DNA of 12,629 nt from Actinomycetota bacterium (lineage in GTDB: Bacteria > Actinomycetota > Actinomycetes > Nanopelagicales > Nanopelagicaceae), in assembly GCA_009700365.1 (NCBI GenBank), contig WLME01000019.1, positions 1-12,629 of the forward strand. The letters run 5' to 3'. This document shows positions 1 to 7,768 of the stretch, piece after piece (within the stretch, counting starts at the first letter, position 1; every line of letters begins with the position of its first letter). The notes under the pieces are model-generated. The model was not told where the DNA came from. It did not search any database and was given only the letters and a program-made list of their open reading frames with translations. A program made the position numbers and the translations under genes.

Positions 1-236
1 TGCACAAGTGGATCACTTGCATATCCCAATCCCAGAACCTCCTCTTTGAGCGGCATGGTTAGCGAGAGATAATCAAAGTTCTGTGAGCTCTCACGCATGA
101 AATGCTCTAGCTTGCCAGAAGGTACTTCAATCGCTTCGTAACGTCCTTCTATCCCTAGATATTCAAAGGCGGCGTTATGCAGAACTGGTGAAAGTGAATG
201 GGATACTGGAAATCCAAGGACCGCGCCTCTGATCAA
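1..236 (-). CDS. aroE: Shikimate dehydrogenase, N-terminal part (cut by window edge)
   Basis: NADPH-dependent reduction of 3-dehydroshikimate to shikimate, a cytosolic step of chorismate and aromatic amino acid synthesis. About 78 codons are present and the gene runs off the left edge, so the nucleotide-binding domain is not visible. Seen in the translation: the family N-terminal signature GFPVSHSLSP (residues 8-17), whose Ser14 and Ser16 are the shikimate-binding serines, followed by HNAAF. TMPLKE at 60-65 carries the catalytic lysine (Lys64). The start is TTG at 236-234: an in-frame TAA lies at 242-240, and AGGAG at 247-243 sits six bases upstream, so no longer start is possible. The TTG overlaps the mltG stop codon (TTGA, four-base overlap), implying translational coupling. 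An aroE gene directly after mltG is the usual actinobacterial order. Identification is firm despite truncation. Confidence 0.93.
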   Translation of the reverse strand, partial: MIRGAVLGFPVSHSLSPVLHNAAFEYLGIEGRYEAIEVPSGKLEHFMRESSQNFDYLSLTMPLKEEVLGLGYASDPLV

Positions 237-1270
237 TTCTTACTCCTAAATTTGCCGTCACGTAAATTCTTCTTATATTCAAGCTTCCAGCTGTTAAATT
301 GGGAAATACTGTCGGTGAACCTTGTATCAAATGGAGCTACAGTGATGAAATAAAGCCAATCTCCGACTGCGGGTTTAATAGCCGCTTGCAGCGCATCAGC
401 GCCAGGGTTATTAATGGGACCAGGAGGCAATCCATATCGTCTATATGTATTAAATGGTGAATTGATGAGAGTCGACTGAGTGCTCAGAAAGACACTCCCT
501 CTTGTTTTCTTTACATAATGAACTGTGGAATCGAATTGCAAGGGCATCCCTTTGAGTAATCGATTGCGAATCACTCGTGAAATCTTACTGAAATCTTCTC
601 TGTTTCCCTCTGCTTGGACTAACGAAGCGATGATGAGCAACTCTTGTGGTGAGTACTTCTCCGAGGAGGCAAAGAATCCGGCTGATTTCATTTCTCTGGT
701 AGAACGTTCTACCATGCTTTGCAGCGCAATGAGAGCTGGTGTGCCTTCCGCAAAACTATACTGGGCTGGAAATAGTAAGCCTTCAAGAGAGTTAAATCCC
801 TTTGGTTTAACAACCTTTATTAGAGCTGAAGCAACATCTGTCTTTGTGAAATTACCTTCCCAAAATTGAGGAACAATCTCAGATAGCCATGCGCCTTCTT
901 TGATATTTATTAACCCAGTTATTCGAGTTGAGTCTAAAAGCTGATCGAGAGCTGTCTTTGCACATAGGTGAAGATTGATGCGATGGTTTCCAGGGGCAAT
1001 TTTGTTTGAACGAGGATCCCCAACAGCGACTCTGAAGAAAGCCTCAGATGACTTAGTAACACCCTTCGCAAAGAGAGTTTGTGCAATTGCAGAACCTGTC
1101 GCTCCAGCATCAACTTTTACATCTACGGACTTATTGCTTGGCTCACCGCAACTGAAATCTGGAGAGGAGGATCCTGGTATTCGAATGAAGTGTAGGGATA
1201 ACGTCAGGAGAAATACCAATGAGAGTGCCGTAAAGACTCGGCGAGCAATCACGCTATTGGTTCTTTTCAC
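233..1270 (-). CDS. mltG: Endolytic murein transglycosylase MltG (YceG family)
   Basis: Membrane-anchored lytic transglycosylase that cuts nascent peptidoglycan strands and so sets glycan chain length, acting on the outer face of the cytoplasmic membrane. From the GTG start the protein has 345 residues: a short basic cytoplasmic N-terminus, one transmembrane segment at about 11-32, then the extracytoplasmic domain. Family motifs are LEGLLFPAQYSF (162-173), IIASLVQAEGN (213-223) with the expected catalytic Glu at 221, GMPLQFDSTVHY (241-252) and SPFNTYRRYGLPPGP (271-285). An ATG at 1312 would give 359 residues but lies 59 bases inside ruvX and adds residues not expected before the anchor. I prefer GTG at 1270 because AGGGA sits seven bases upstream (1282-1278) and the overlap with ruvX shrinks to 17 bases. 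The family is certain; the start is moderately certain. Confidence 0.94.
   Translation of the reverse strand: MKRTNSVIARRVFTALSLVFLLTLSLHFIRIPGSSSPDFSCGEPSNKSVDVKVDAGATGSAIAQTLFAKGVTKSSEAFFRVAVGDPRSNKIAPGNHRINLHLCAKTALDQLLDSTRITGLINIKEGAWLSEIVPQFWEGNFTKTDVASALIKVVKPKGFNSLEGLLFPAQYSFAEGTPALIALQSMVERSTREMKSAGFFASSEKYSPQELLIIASLVQAEGNREDFSKISRVIRNRLLKGMPLQFDSTVHYVKKTRGSVFLSTQSTLINSPFNTYRRYGLPPGPINNPGADALQAAIKPAVGDWLYFITVAPFDTRFTDSISQFNSWKLEYKKNLRDGKFRSKN
243..247 (-). promoter_or_regulatory. Ribosome binding site for aroE
   Basis: A perfect AGGAG lies within the last codons of mltG, six bases before the TTG start codon of aroE. It decides the start, because an in-frame stop separates it from any upstream alternative. 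Confidence 0.8.
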
Positions 1271-1673
1271 TGAGTAATCCCTGCTCCAATATGGCAACCG
1301 CCGACATTGCATCTATCAAAGACTTAGAATCTCGAGATGACACGTGGGCATCTTTCAACTTTCTCTGTGCGCTCACTGTAGAAAGTCTTTCATCCACCAT
1401 ACGGATAGGCACCGATGTAATTGTCTGAAGCTGAGCAACAAAGTAGGAAACCTTCTCGGAGCTCTCCCCTATTGTTCCGGCCATGTTGAGAGGATCCCCA
1501 ATAAATATCATTACCGGCTCATATTCAACCAAGAGCGCTGAGACTTGAGTTAGGAAATCTTTAGATTTCGTCTCCAAAGTGCACAATGGGGAAGAAAGGA
1601 TTCCGTCTGCATCGCAAATAGCAACACCTGTACGCACTTGTCCGTAATCAAAGGCGATGCGGCGGCCTCGCAT
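1254..1673 (-). CDS. ruvX: Putative pre-16S rRNA nuclease / Holliday junction resolvase-like protein RuvX (YqgF)
   Basis: RNase H-fold nuclease family, essential in several bacteria. Family work links it to processing of the 16S rRNA 5' end, and to Holliday-junction-type cleavage in mycobacteria. The 139-residue length is normal. Visible motifs are the first catalytic aspartate in FDYGQVRTGVA (Asp9), IFIGDPLNMAGT (57-67, usually VGLPLNMDGT), VDERLSTVSAQ (93-103) with Asp94 and Glu95, and the last acidic residue in LIDAMSAVAIL (Asp121). The active site therefore looks complete. The ATG lies five bases after the alaS stop codon, with only a weak purine stretch (GGAAAG, at the end of alaS) as ribosome binding site, so it is probably translated by coupling. 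The 3' end overlaps mltG. An alaS-ruvX-mltG-aroE order is conserved across actinobacteria. Confidence 0.95.
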   Translation of the reverse strand: MRGRRIAFDYGQVRTGVAICDADGILSSPLCTLETKSKDFLTQVSALLVEYEPVMIFIGDPLNMAGTIGESSEKVSYFVAQLQTITSVPIRMVDERLSTVSAQRKLKDAHVSSRDSKSLIDAMSAVAILEQGLLSEKNQ

Positions 1674-1678
1674 ACTCG

Positions 1679-4354
1679 TTACTTTCCAGAGATGGAATCT
1701 GCGATAGCAGCAAGTGCTGCCTGTGACTTTGCAGCATCGGTACCACCACCTTGAGCGAAATCATCTTTACCGCCACCGCCACCGCCAAGAATTGTTGAAC
1801 CAATTTTTACAAGTGAACCTGCCTTGAGCCCCGCAGCTTTTGCAGAATCGCTTACAGCGACAACAAGTACCGGTTTTCCATCATTGACGCTGATGAGAGC
1901 AATTGCAGATTGATTTGCTCTGCCTTTGAGATCAATCGCGATCTTGCGAAGATCATCCCCGCTAATGTCATCGGCAAGCACTGCAGTTACCGTCGATGTT
2001 CCGTTGAGAATCTGAGCTGTATCCGCGAGGGCGCCAATCTGACCCATTGCCTGAGCTGAGCGAACGCTCGCCAACTCCTTCTCGATCTCTTTTATCTTTG
2101 TCAAAAGATCGGAAATTCGCTCTGGGAGTTCTTCTGGGCGAGCACCCTTAATAATTTCGGTAAGTGTATTGAGGAGAACGTGCTCGCGAGCTAAAAACTT
2201 ATATGCATCAACGCCAACGAGCGCTTCAACTCGTCGAACACCGGCTCCGATCGATGATTCACTTAGCAGTTTCACAACTCCGAGCTGCCCCGAACGTTCA
2301 ACGTGAGTTCCACCGCAGAGTTCGCGTGCCCAGTCGCCAACACTGACGACACGAACTTGATCTCCATATTTTTCACCAAAGAGCGCCATTGCACCCATCT
2401 TTTTCGCAGCATCCTGAGTCATAGTCTCTGCAGTGACGGCCAGATTATCGAGCAAGAGTGTATTGACGCGAGACTCAACTTCATTAAGTACTGAATCTGG
2501 TACAGCTCCAGTTGAAGGAAAATCGAAGCGAAAACGCCCTGGCGAATTCTCAGACCCAGCCTGCGTTGCAGTCTCACCTAGGATTTCTCGGAATGCTTTG
2601 TGAACCATGTGCGTCGCAGTGTGTGCGCGAGAAATTGCATGTCTTCGTTCAATATCAATTATCGCAAGCGCTTGAACCCCAGTTGTCACTTCTCCAGAAA
2701 TGACACGACCACGATGAACCGATAATCCGTTTACTGGAGTTTGTACATCTTCAATCTCAATCACAGCCCCACTTGAGAGAGTGATTCGTCCTCCATCGGC
2801 GAGCTGGCCTCCACCTTCAGCATAGAAAGGTGTTCGATCGAGAACGATTTCTACATCTTGACCAGAGATCGCTGCAGGGACGCTGATTCCATCAACCAGA
2901 ATTCCGTTGATTACAGATTCGGTCTCATTATGCGTGTAACCAACAAAAGATGATGGCCCTTTAGAATCTGCAATTTTCTTGTACTCAGAGAGATCCGTGT
3001 GACCGCTCTTCTTCGCCTTAGCGTCGGCTTTAGCTCTATCTCTCTGCTCGTTCATAAGTCGACGGAAACCATCTTCGTCAACGTCAAGACCTTCTTCGCG
3101 CGCCATTTCAAGGGTAAGGTCAAATGGGAATCCATATGTATCGTGCAGCTTAAAGACATCTTCGCCAGGAAGGATTGTCTTCTTACTTGATTTCAATTGC
3201 GTGGATGCGAGATCAAATATTTGAGTTCCGGCCTTGAGAGTCTGAAGAAAGGACTCTTCCTCTGCAACAGAGACTGCCAGAATCCTCTTTTTGTCAGCAA
3301 TAAGTTCAGGATACTGAGGACCCATAGCACCGATAGCGGAAAGAGTGAGCTCGGACATTATGGGATCGTTAACGCCCATCAGACGCATATTTCGAATGGT
3401 GCGTCGCATCATTCGACGAAGTACATACCCACGGCCTTCATTACCTGGTGTTACTCCATCACCAATGAGCATCGCTGCGGTACGAGCATGATCTGCTACA
3501 ACTCGAAGCGAGACATCGGTATCTTGAGATTTGCCATAATGCACTTTGGCTAGAGAAGATGCCTTCTTAAGAATCTGCATCGTTGTATCAATCTCATAGA
3601 TGTTCTCAACTCCCTGCAATAGCGCTGCAGTACGTTCAAGACCTAAGCCGGTATCAATACTTTTTGCTGGAAGTTCTCCGAGAATTGGGTAACCATCTTT
3701 ACCGCCACCTGCGCCTCGTTCGTTCTGCATAAAGACGAGGTTCCAGACTTCCATGTAACGGTTTTCGTCCGCTATTGGTCCGCCTTCGACTCCGTATTCG
3801 GGACCTCGATCATAATAAATTTCAGAACAGGGTCCACAAGGACCAGGAACGCCCATAGACCAGAAATTATCTGCCATATCGCGACGTTGAATTCTCTCGC
3901 GCGGAATTCCAATCTTCTTATGCCAGATATCTGCTGCCTCGTCATCATCGAGATAAACAGTTACCCATAAACGATCTTCAGGGAAACCATAGCCGCCATC
4001 ATTGATTGGTCGAGTGAGAAGTTCCCACGCTAAGGAGATAGCACCTTCCTTGAAGTAATCACCAAAGGAGAAATTTCCACACATTTGGAAAAACGATGCA
4101 TGGCGCGTTGTCTTACCAACTTCGTCGATGTCGAGTGTGCGTACACACTTTTGCACAGATGTGGCACGCTTATATGGTGGCGTTACTTCGCCTAAGAAGA
4201 AGGGCTTAAAAGGAACCATCCCAGCATTAACTAAGAGCAAATTGGGATCATCGGCAATTAACGATGCGGAGGGAACTACTGTGTGCGTAAGACCTTGTCG
4301 GTTCTCAGATTCGAAGAAGCGCAGCCAGCGCGAACGGATTTCGGCGGATTCCAC
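1679..4354 (-). CDS. alaS: Alanyl-tRNA synthetase
   Basis: Class II synthetase that charges tRNA-Ala and hydrolyses mischarged Ser- and Gly-tRNA-Ala in the cytosol. All domains of a full-length bacterial AlaRS are present in 891 residues. The catalytic core spans about 1-240, with motif 2 near residues 82-102 (TTRHASFFQMCGNFSFGDYF) and motif 3 at TGLGLERTAA (235-244). The tRNA-recognition domain follows to about 460. The editing domain has the zinc ligands HTATH (His578, His582) and CGGTH (Cys680, His684). The C-terminal C-Ala domain carries the glycine-rich loop GGGGGGKDDFAQGGG (857-871), preceded by a helical coiled-coil segment (about 740-770). The start is GTG at 4354-4352, which shares one base with the stop of the upstream DUF948 gene (TAGTG), so translation is coupled. 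No key residue is missing. Confidence 0.98.
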   Translation of the reverse strand: MESAEIRSRWLRFFESENRQGLTHTVVPSASLIADDPNLLLVNAGMVPFKPFFLGEVTPPYKRATSVQKCVRTLDIDEVGKTTRHASFFQMCGNFSFGDYFKEGAISLAWELLTRPINDGGYGFPEDRLWVTVYLDDDEAADIWHKKIGIPRERIQRRDMADNFWSMGVPGPCGPCSEIYYDRGPEYGVEGGPIADENRYMEVWNLVFMQNERGAGGGKDGYPILGELPAKSIDTGLGLERTAALLQGVENIYEIDTTMQILKKASSLAKVHYGKSQDTDVSLRVVADHARTAAMLIGDGVTPGNEGRGYVLRRMMRRTIRNMRLMGVNDPIMSELTLSAIGAMGPQYPELIADKKRILAVSVAEEESFLQTLKAGTQIFDLASTQLKSSKKTILPGEDVFKLHDTYGFPFDLTLEMAREEGLDVDEDGFRRLMNEQRDRAKADAKAKKSGHTDLSEYKKIADSKGPSSFVGYTHNETESVINGILVDGISVPAAISGQDVEIVLDRTPFYAEGGGQLADGGRITLSSGAVIEIEDVQTPVNGLSVHRGRVISGEVTTGVQALAIIDIERRHAISRAHTATHMVHKAFREILGETATQAGSENSPGRFRFDFPSTGAVPDSVLNEVESRVNTLLLDNLAVTAETMTQDAAKKMGAMALFGEKYGDQVRVVSVGDWARELCGGTHVERSGQLGVVKLLSESSIGAGVRRVEALVGVDAYKFLAREHVLLNTLTEIIKGARPEELPERISDLLTKIKEIEKELASVRSAQAMGQIGALADTAQILNGTSTVTAVLADDISGDDLRKIAIDLKGRANQSAIALISVNDGKPVLVVAVSDSAKAAGLKAGSLVKIGSTILGGGGGGKDDFAQGGGTDAAKSQAALAAIADSISGK

Positions 4355-4710
4355 TAGTCAGATTTTTTCTTCGACTTGCGGCCCTTACCAAGAGTTGCGG
4401 CGCCAAGTAGGGCGCCAGCAACTCGACCAGTAGGGCTATCCATAAAGCCGGTAGTAGCACCGGTTACCTTCGAAGTCACTTCTTCTACATTCTTCGTAAT
4501 CTTTGCAATGCTTTCGAGCGGTCCATTGATGAGCTCGAGGGTTCGCGTCGACTCGGTCAGTAGAGGGGTTGTGTCATCAGTAAAAGCCTTGAGCGAAATC
4601 TTCGCCTCATCAATGAGCTTGCTCACTCGGAAAACTGCGTAGGCTACTGCGACCGCTATTACCAAGAGTGAGATAGCCGCGATTATTGTTGCAATTCCGC
4701 CTGGACCCAT
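4354..4710 (-). CDS. Small DUF948-type single-pass membrane protein
   Basis: A 118-residue protein of unknown function. It has one N-terminal transmembrane helix (about residues 6-27, alanine, isoleucine and valine rich), then a polar, heptad-like helical stretch (about 30-87) rich in threonine, serine and glutamate that resembles a short coiled coil. A glycine/alanine segment follows, then a strongly basic tail (KGRKSKKKSD). This matches the DUF948 family, which is often found next to alaS in actinobacteria. The likely topology is a single membrane anchor; the basic tail would sit comfortably in the cytosol near RNA or lipid head groups, but that is inference. The start is ATG at 4710, 19 bases after the aspS stop, with a weak GGTAGG nine bases upstream. 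An AAGGAG overlapping the end of aspS is too distant (22 bases) for this start. I cannot assign a biochemical role. Confidence 0.82.
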   Translation of the reverse strand: MGPGGIATIIAAISLLVIAVAVAYAVFRVSKLIDEAKISLKAFTDDTTPLLTESTRTLELINGPLESIAKITKNVEEVTSKVTGATTGFMDSPTGRVAGALLGAATLGKGRKSKKKSD

Positions 4711-4729
4711 AGTTATTAGCCTACCCGAC

Positions 4730-6469
4730 TTACTCCTTTGGAGGAGTCCAATCGATAGCAGCTTCCTTTCGTTGCGCAGGAGTAATTGGTGTTGGTGCTC
4801 CCGTCAAGGGATCTCCACCACTGGCAGTCTTTGGAAAAGCGATTACTTCTCGAATCGAATCAGAGCCAGTAAGAAGTGCACATACACGATCGAGGCCTAG
4901 GGCGATTCCGCCATGTGGGGGCGGTCCATAGTTGAAAGCTTCAAGCAAGAATCCAAATTTACTTTGAGCTTCTTCATCAGAGAGTCCGATAACTGTGAAT
5001 ACATCCTTCTGAATATTTCTATCGTGGATACGAATCGAACCACCACCGAGTTCAGTTCCGTTGAGAACGATGTCGTATGCGTAAGCCAGGGCAGAAGCTG
5101 GATCTGATGTGAAAGTCTTTGCGAATTCTGGTTTCGGTCCAGTAAATGGATGATGCACTGCGGTCCAGCCACCGTTATCTGTCGGTTCAAACATTGGAGC
5201 ATCGACTACCCAGAGGAATTCCCAGGCACCTTGATTGATTAAGTTGCAACGCTTTCCAATTTCTAATCGTGCAGCGCCCAATAGCTGTTGCGAAGAGGCC
5301 CTATCCCCTGCAGCAAAGAAGATTGCATCACCTGGTTTAGCTCCGACGAGGGAGGCAATACCGGCCTGTTCTTGCTCTGAAATATTCTTTGATACCGGTC
5401 CGCCGAGTGTGCCATCTGCATTAACGAGAATGTATGCGATTCCTTTAGCGCCACGAGCTTTCGCCCAATCTTGCCATGCATCAAGTTCTCTACGTGGAGA
5501 ATCTGCTCCCCCTGGCATAACTACTGCGCCAACATACGGCGCCTGGAAAACTCGGAAAGGTGTCGCCTTAAAGAAATCAGTTACCTCAGTAAGCTCGAGA
5601 CCAAAACGCAAGTCTGGTTTATCCGATCCATATTTATCCATCGCATCGGCATAGGTCATATGTTTTATAGGAGTAGGAATATCGTAACCAACAGACTCTT
5701 TCCATACTTTCACAAGAATCTTCTCCGCCACAGCCAAAATATCTGCTTGGTCGATAAAGGACATCTCGATATCAAGTTGAGTAAATTCTGGTTGACGATC
5801 TGCTCTGAAATCTTCGTCACGGAAACAACGAGCAATCTGGTAGTAACGCTCCATTCCGGCAACCATCAGTAATTGCTTGAAAAGTTGTGGTGATTGAGGA
5901 AGTGCATACCAGCTACCTGGTTGTAAACGAACGGGAACTAAGAAGTCGCGTGCACCTTCAGGAGTAGAGCGCGTTAAATATGGCGTCTCAATCTCAAGGA
6001 AATCCAAATCCTCCATGACATTGCGAATTGCTGAAGTCACTTTGGAACGCATTCGAAGATTTGAAGCTGGACCCTCGCGACGAAGATCTAGATAGCGATA
6101 GCGCAGTCGTACTTCTTCAGAAATATCAACTTCGCTTCCTGAATCAACTGGGAAAGGAAGTGGGGCGGATTCGCTGAGAACAACTACATCATCACCCATT
6201 ACTTCAATGGCGCCAGTTGGAATATTTGAATTTTCATTTCCTGCAGGGCGAAGAGAGACCTCGCCTGTAATTTGAAGGCACCACTCGGCTCTTAACTGTC
6301 CAGCCATCTTTTCATCACGGATTACAACTTGTACTGAACCCGTGGCATCACGAAGGTCGATGAAAGCGACTCCACCATGGTCGCGACGACGTGCAACCCA
6401 TCCTGCCAGAGTCACCGTTTGGCCTGCATGTGAGGCACGAAGCGATCCTGCATCGTGATTTCTTAACAT
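4730..6469 (-). CDS. aspS: Aspartyl-tRNA synthetase, probably non-discriminating (Asp/Asn)
   Basis: Class II synthetase of the long bacterial type, 579 residues from the ATG. The N-terminal OB-fold anticodon-binding domain (about 1-105) contains GWVARRRDHGG. The catalytic domain carries motif 2 FRDEDFRADRQPEFTQ (216-231) and motif 3 GIALGLDR (521-528), with the bacterial GAD insertion between about 285 and 410. His31, in RRRDHGG, stands where E. coli AspRS has Leu30. A His here is associated with non-discriminating enzymes that also charge tRNA-Asn with Asp, for later amidation by GatCAB. A TTG at 6475 would add two residues, but AGGCGG lies nine bases before the ATG at 6469 and only three before the TTG, so I choose the ATG. 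It follows hisS by 15 bases. Catalytic identity is certain; tRNA specificity is inference. Confidence 0.97.
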   Translation of the reverse strand: MLRNHDAGSLRASHAGQTVTLAGWVARRRDHGGVAFIDLRDATGSVQVVIRDEKMAGQLRAEWCLQITGEVSLRPAGNENSNIPTGAIEVMGDDVVVLSESAPLPFPVDSGSEVDISEEVRLRYRYLDLRREGPASNLRMRSKVTSAIRNVMEDLDFLEIETPYLTRSTPEGARDFLVPVRLQPGSWYALPQSPQLFKQLLMVAGMERYYQIARCFRDEDFRADRQPEFTQLDIEMSFIDQADILAVAEKILVKVWKESVGYDIPTPIKHMTYADAMDKYGSDKPDLRFGLELTEVTDFFKATPFRVFQAPYVGAVVMPGGADSPRRELDAWQDWAKARGAKGIAYILVNADGTLGGPVSKNISEQEQAGIASLVGAKPGDAIFFAAGDRASSQQLLGAARLEIGKRCNLINQGAWEFLWVVDAPMFEPTDNGGWTAVHHPFTGPKPEFAKTFTSDPASALAYAYDIVLNGTELGGGSIRIHDRNIQKDVFTVIGLSDEEAQSKFGFLLEAFNYGPPPHGGIALGLDRVCALLTGSDSIREVIAFPKTASGGDPLTGAPTPITPAQRKEAAIDWTPPKE

Positions 6470-6484
6470 CGTCAAATGCCGCCT

Positions 6485-7768
6485 TTATTGAGAGTTCGAT
6501 GAGAGCGAGAGTGCTCGCGATAATTCATTCTGCAATTGGTCAATCTTAATGGAGGTTACAACGCCATCTGACATCCTTTTGAGTTCCACAGTCCGTGCAG
6601 TGAGTTCAGATTCACCTAAAACAATGACATAGCGAGCACCAGATTTGTCGGCAGCCTTCATTGCTCCTTTAAGGGCGCGATCGCCAAAGGCCAGTTCTGT
6701 TCGAACCCCTGAAAGTCGCAATCCTTGTGCGATGACAAGAGCCTCTTCTTTGGCGAGTTCCCCCAGAGGAATAATGAAGAGATCCGATGAGAACTCTTGA
6801 GATGGAAGCGTTGATTCTGCAATCGCTGCAAGAAGTGCCCGATCCACACCAAGACCGAACCCGATTCCCGATAATGATTGACCACCAAGAGTCTCCATCA
6901 GGCCGTCATAACGACCACCACCACCGATTCCACTTTGAGCTCCAAGATCAGAATGTACGAATTCAAATGTTGTGCCTGTGTAGTAATCCAGACCACGCAC
7001 CATTCGTGGGTTGATGGTGAAGTCGATTCGCATCGCTTTCAAATATCGCTGAACAGCAGCAAAATTTGCAGCAGATTCTTCTGAAAGGTAATCAAGCAAT
7101 ATCGGAGCCTTCAACATTGCCGCTTGCATTTCTGGTCTTTTATCATCGAAGAGACGCAATGGGTTTATCTTTGCGCGATTTGAAGTTTCTTCGTCCAGAT
7201 TAAGCTCTGAAATAAATGCAAGAAGGTCTACGCGATGTGAAGCTCGAGACTGCGCATCTCCAAGTGAAGTAATTTCAAGCTGGTAATTCTTCAATCCCAG
7301 ATTCTTAAAGCCGCGATCTGCAATGGCAATTACTTCCGCATCGAGTGCTGGATCTTCAATACCAATCGCTTCAATTCCTACTTGGTAAAACTGACGATAG
7401 CGTCCGGCTTGCGGCCTTTCGGCACGGAAAAACTGTCCCGAGTACCAAACTTTGACCGGCAATTGTCCACGATCAAGATTCTGTTCAATGACTGCGCGCA
7501 TTACTCCTGCTGTGCCCTCTGGTCGCAAAGTGATAGAACGTCCGCCGCGATCTTCAAATGTATACATCTCCTTTGAGACCACATCGGTGGATTCGCCAAC
7601 ACCGCGCGTAAAAAGATTGGTGTCTTCGAAGACAGGAAGTTCCATCAATTGATATCCGGCTTCCTTGGCAGGTGCAATCAACTGCTCTCGAACCCATTCA
7701 AATCCTTGGGACTCCGGAGGCAGATATTCGCGAACACCTTTTGGTGCCTGAATCTTCTCGAACTTCAT
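6485..7768 (-). CDS. hisS: Histidyl-tRNA synthetase
   Basis: Class II synthetase that charges tRNA-His in the cytosol; 427 residues, normal for bacteria. Motifs in order: TLRPEGTAGVMRA (80-92), motif 2 FRAERPQAGRYRQFYQ (114-129), the HisRS-specific RGLDYYTGT (258-266) and GGGGRYDGL (282-290), and motif 3 GFGLGVDRALL (303-313). A C-terminal anticodon-binding domain runs from about 328 to 415. This architecture separates it from the HisZ paralogue, which lacks the C-terminal domain. The ATG overlaps the stop codon of the upstream hydrolase gene (ATGA, four bases) and has only a weak GAAAG upstream, so it is probably translated by re-initiation. aspS follows 15 bases later, forming a synthetase cluster. 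Confidence 0.98.
   Translation of the reverse strand: MKFEKIQAPKGVREYLPPESQGFEWVREQLIAPAKEAGYQLMELPVFEDTNLFTRGVGESTDVVSKEMYTFEDRGGRSITLRPEGTAGVMRAVIEQNLDRGQLPVKVWYSGQFFRAERPQAGRYRQFYQVGIEAIGIEDPALDAEVIAIADRGFKNLGLKNYQLEITSLGDAQSRASHRVDLLAFISELNLDEETSNRAKINPLRLFDDKRPEMQAAMLKAPILLDYLSEESAANFAAVQRYLKAMRIDFTINPRMVRGLDYYTGTTFEFVHSDLGAQSGIGGGGRYDGLMETLGGQSLSGIGFGLGVDRALLAAIAESTLPSQEFSSDLFIIPLGELAKEEALVIAQGLRLSGVRTELAFGDRALKGAMKAADKSGARYVIVLGESELTARTVELKRMSDGVVTSIKIDQLQNELSRALSLSSNSQ

Noticed and set aside
593..634. Gln in place of the first Glu of the VEKE motif in MltG (VQAE)
   Set aside because: The second Glu, which I take as catalytic, is present, and VQAE-type variants are, from memory, common in actinobacterial MltG. 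It is not a sign of inactivity.
1750..1800. Run of CCACC/CCGCC-type triplets that looks like a short tandem repeat near the end of alaS
   Set aside because: It encodes the conserved glycine-rich loop of the C-Ala domain, normal for AlaRS.
5235..5654. A 139-codon open frame on the plus strand inside aspS
   Set aside because: It is antisense to the conserved GAD and catalytic domains of AspRS, shows no family motif and has no convincing start. It is a shadow of codon usage.
6467..6475. TTG start for aspS two codons upstream of the ATG
   Set aside because: The Shine-Dalgarno-like AGGCGG is three bases from the TTG but nine from the ATG, so the ATG is better placed.
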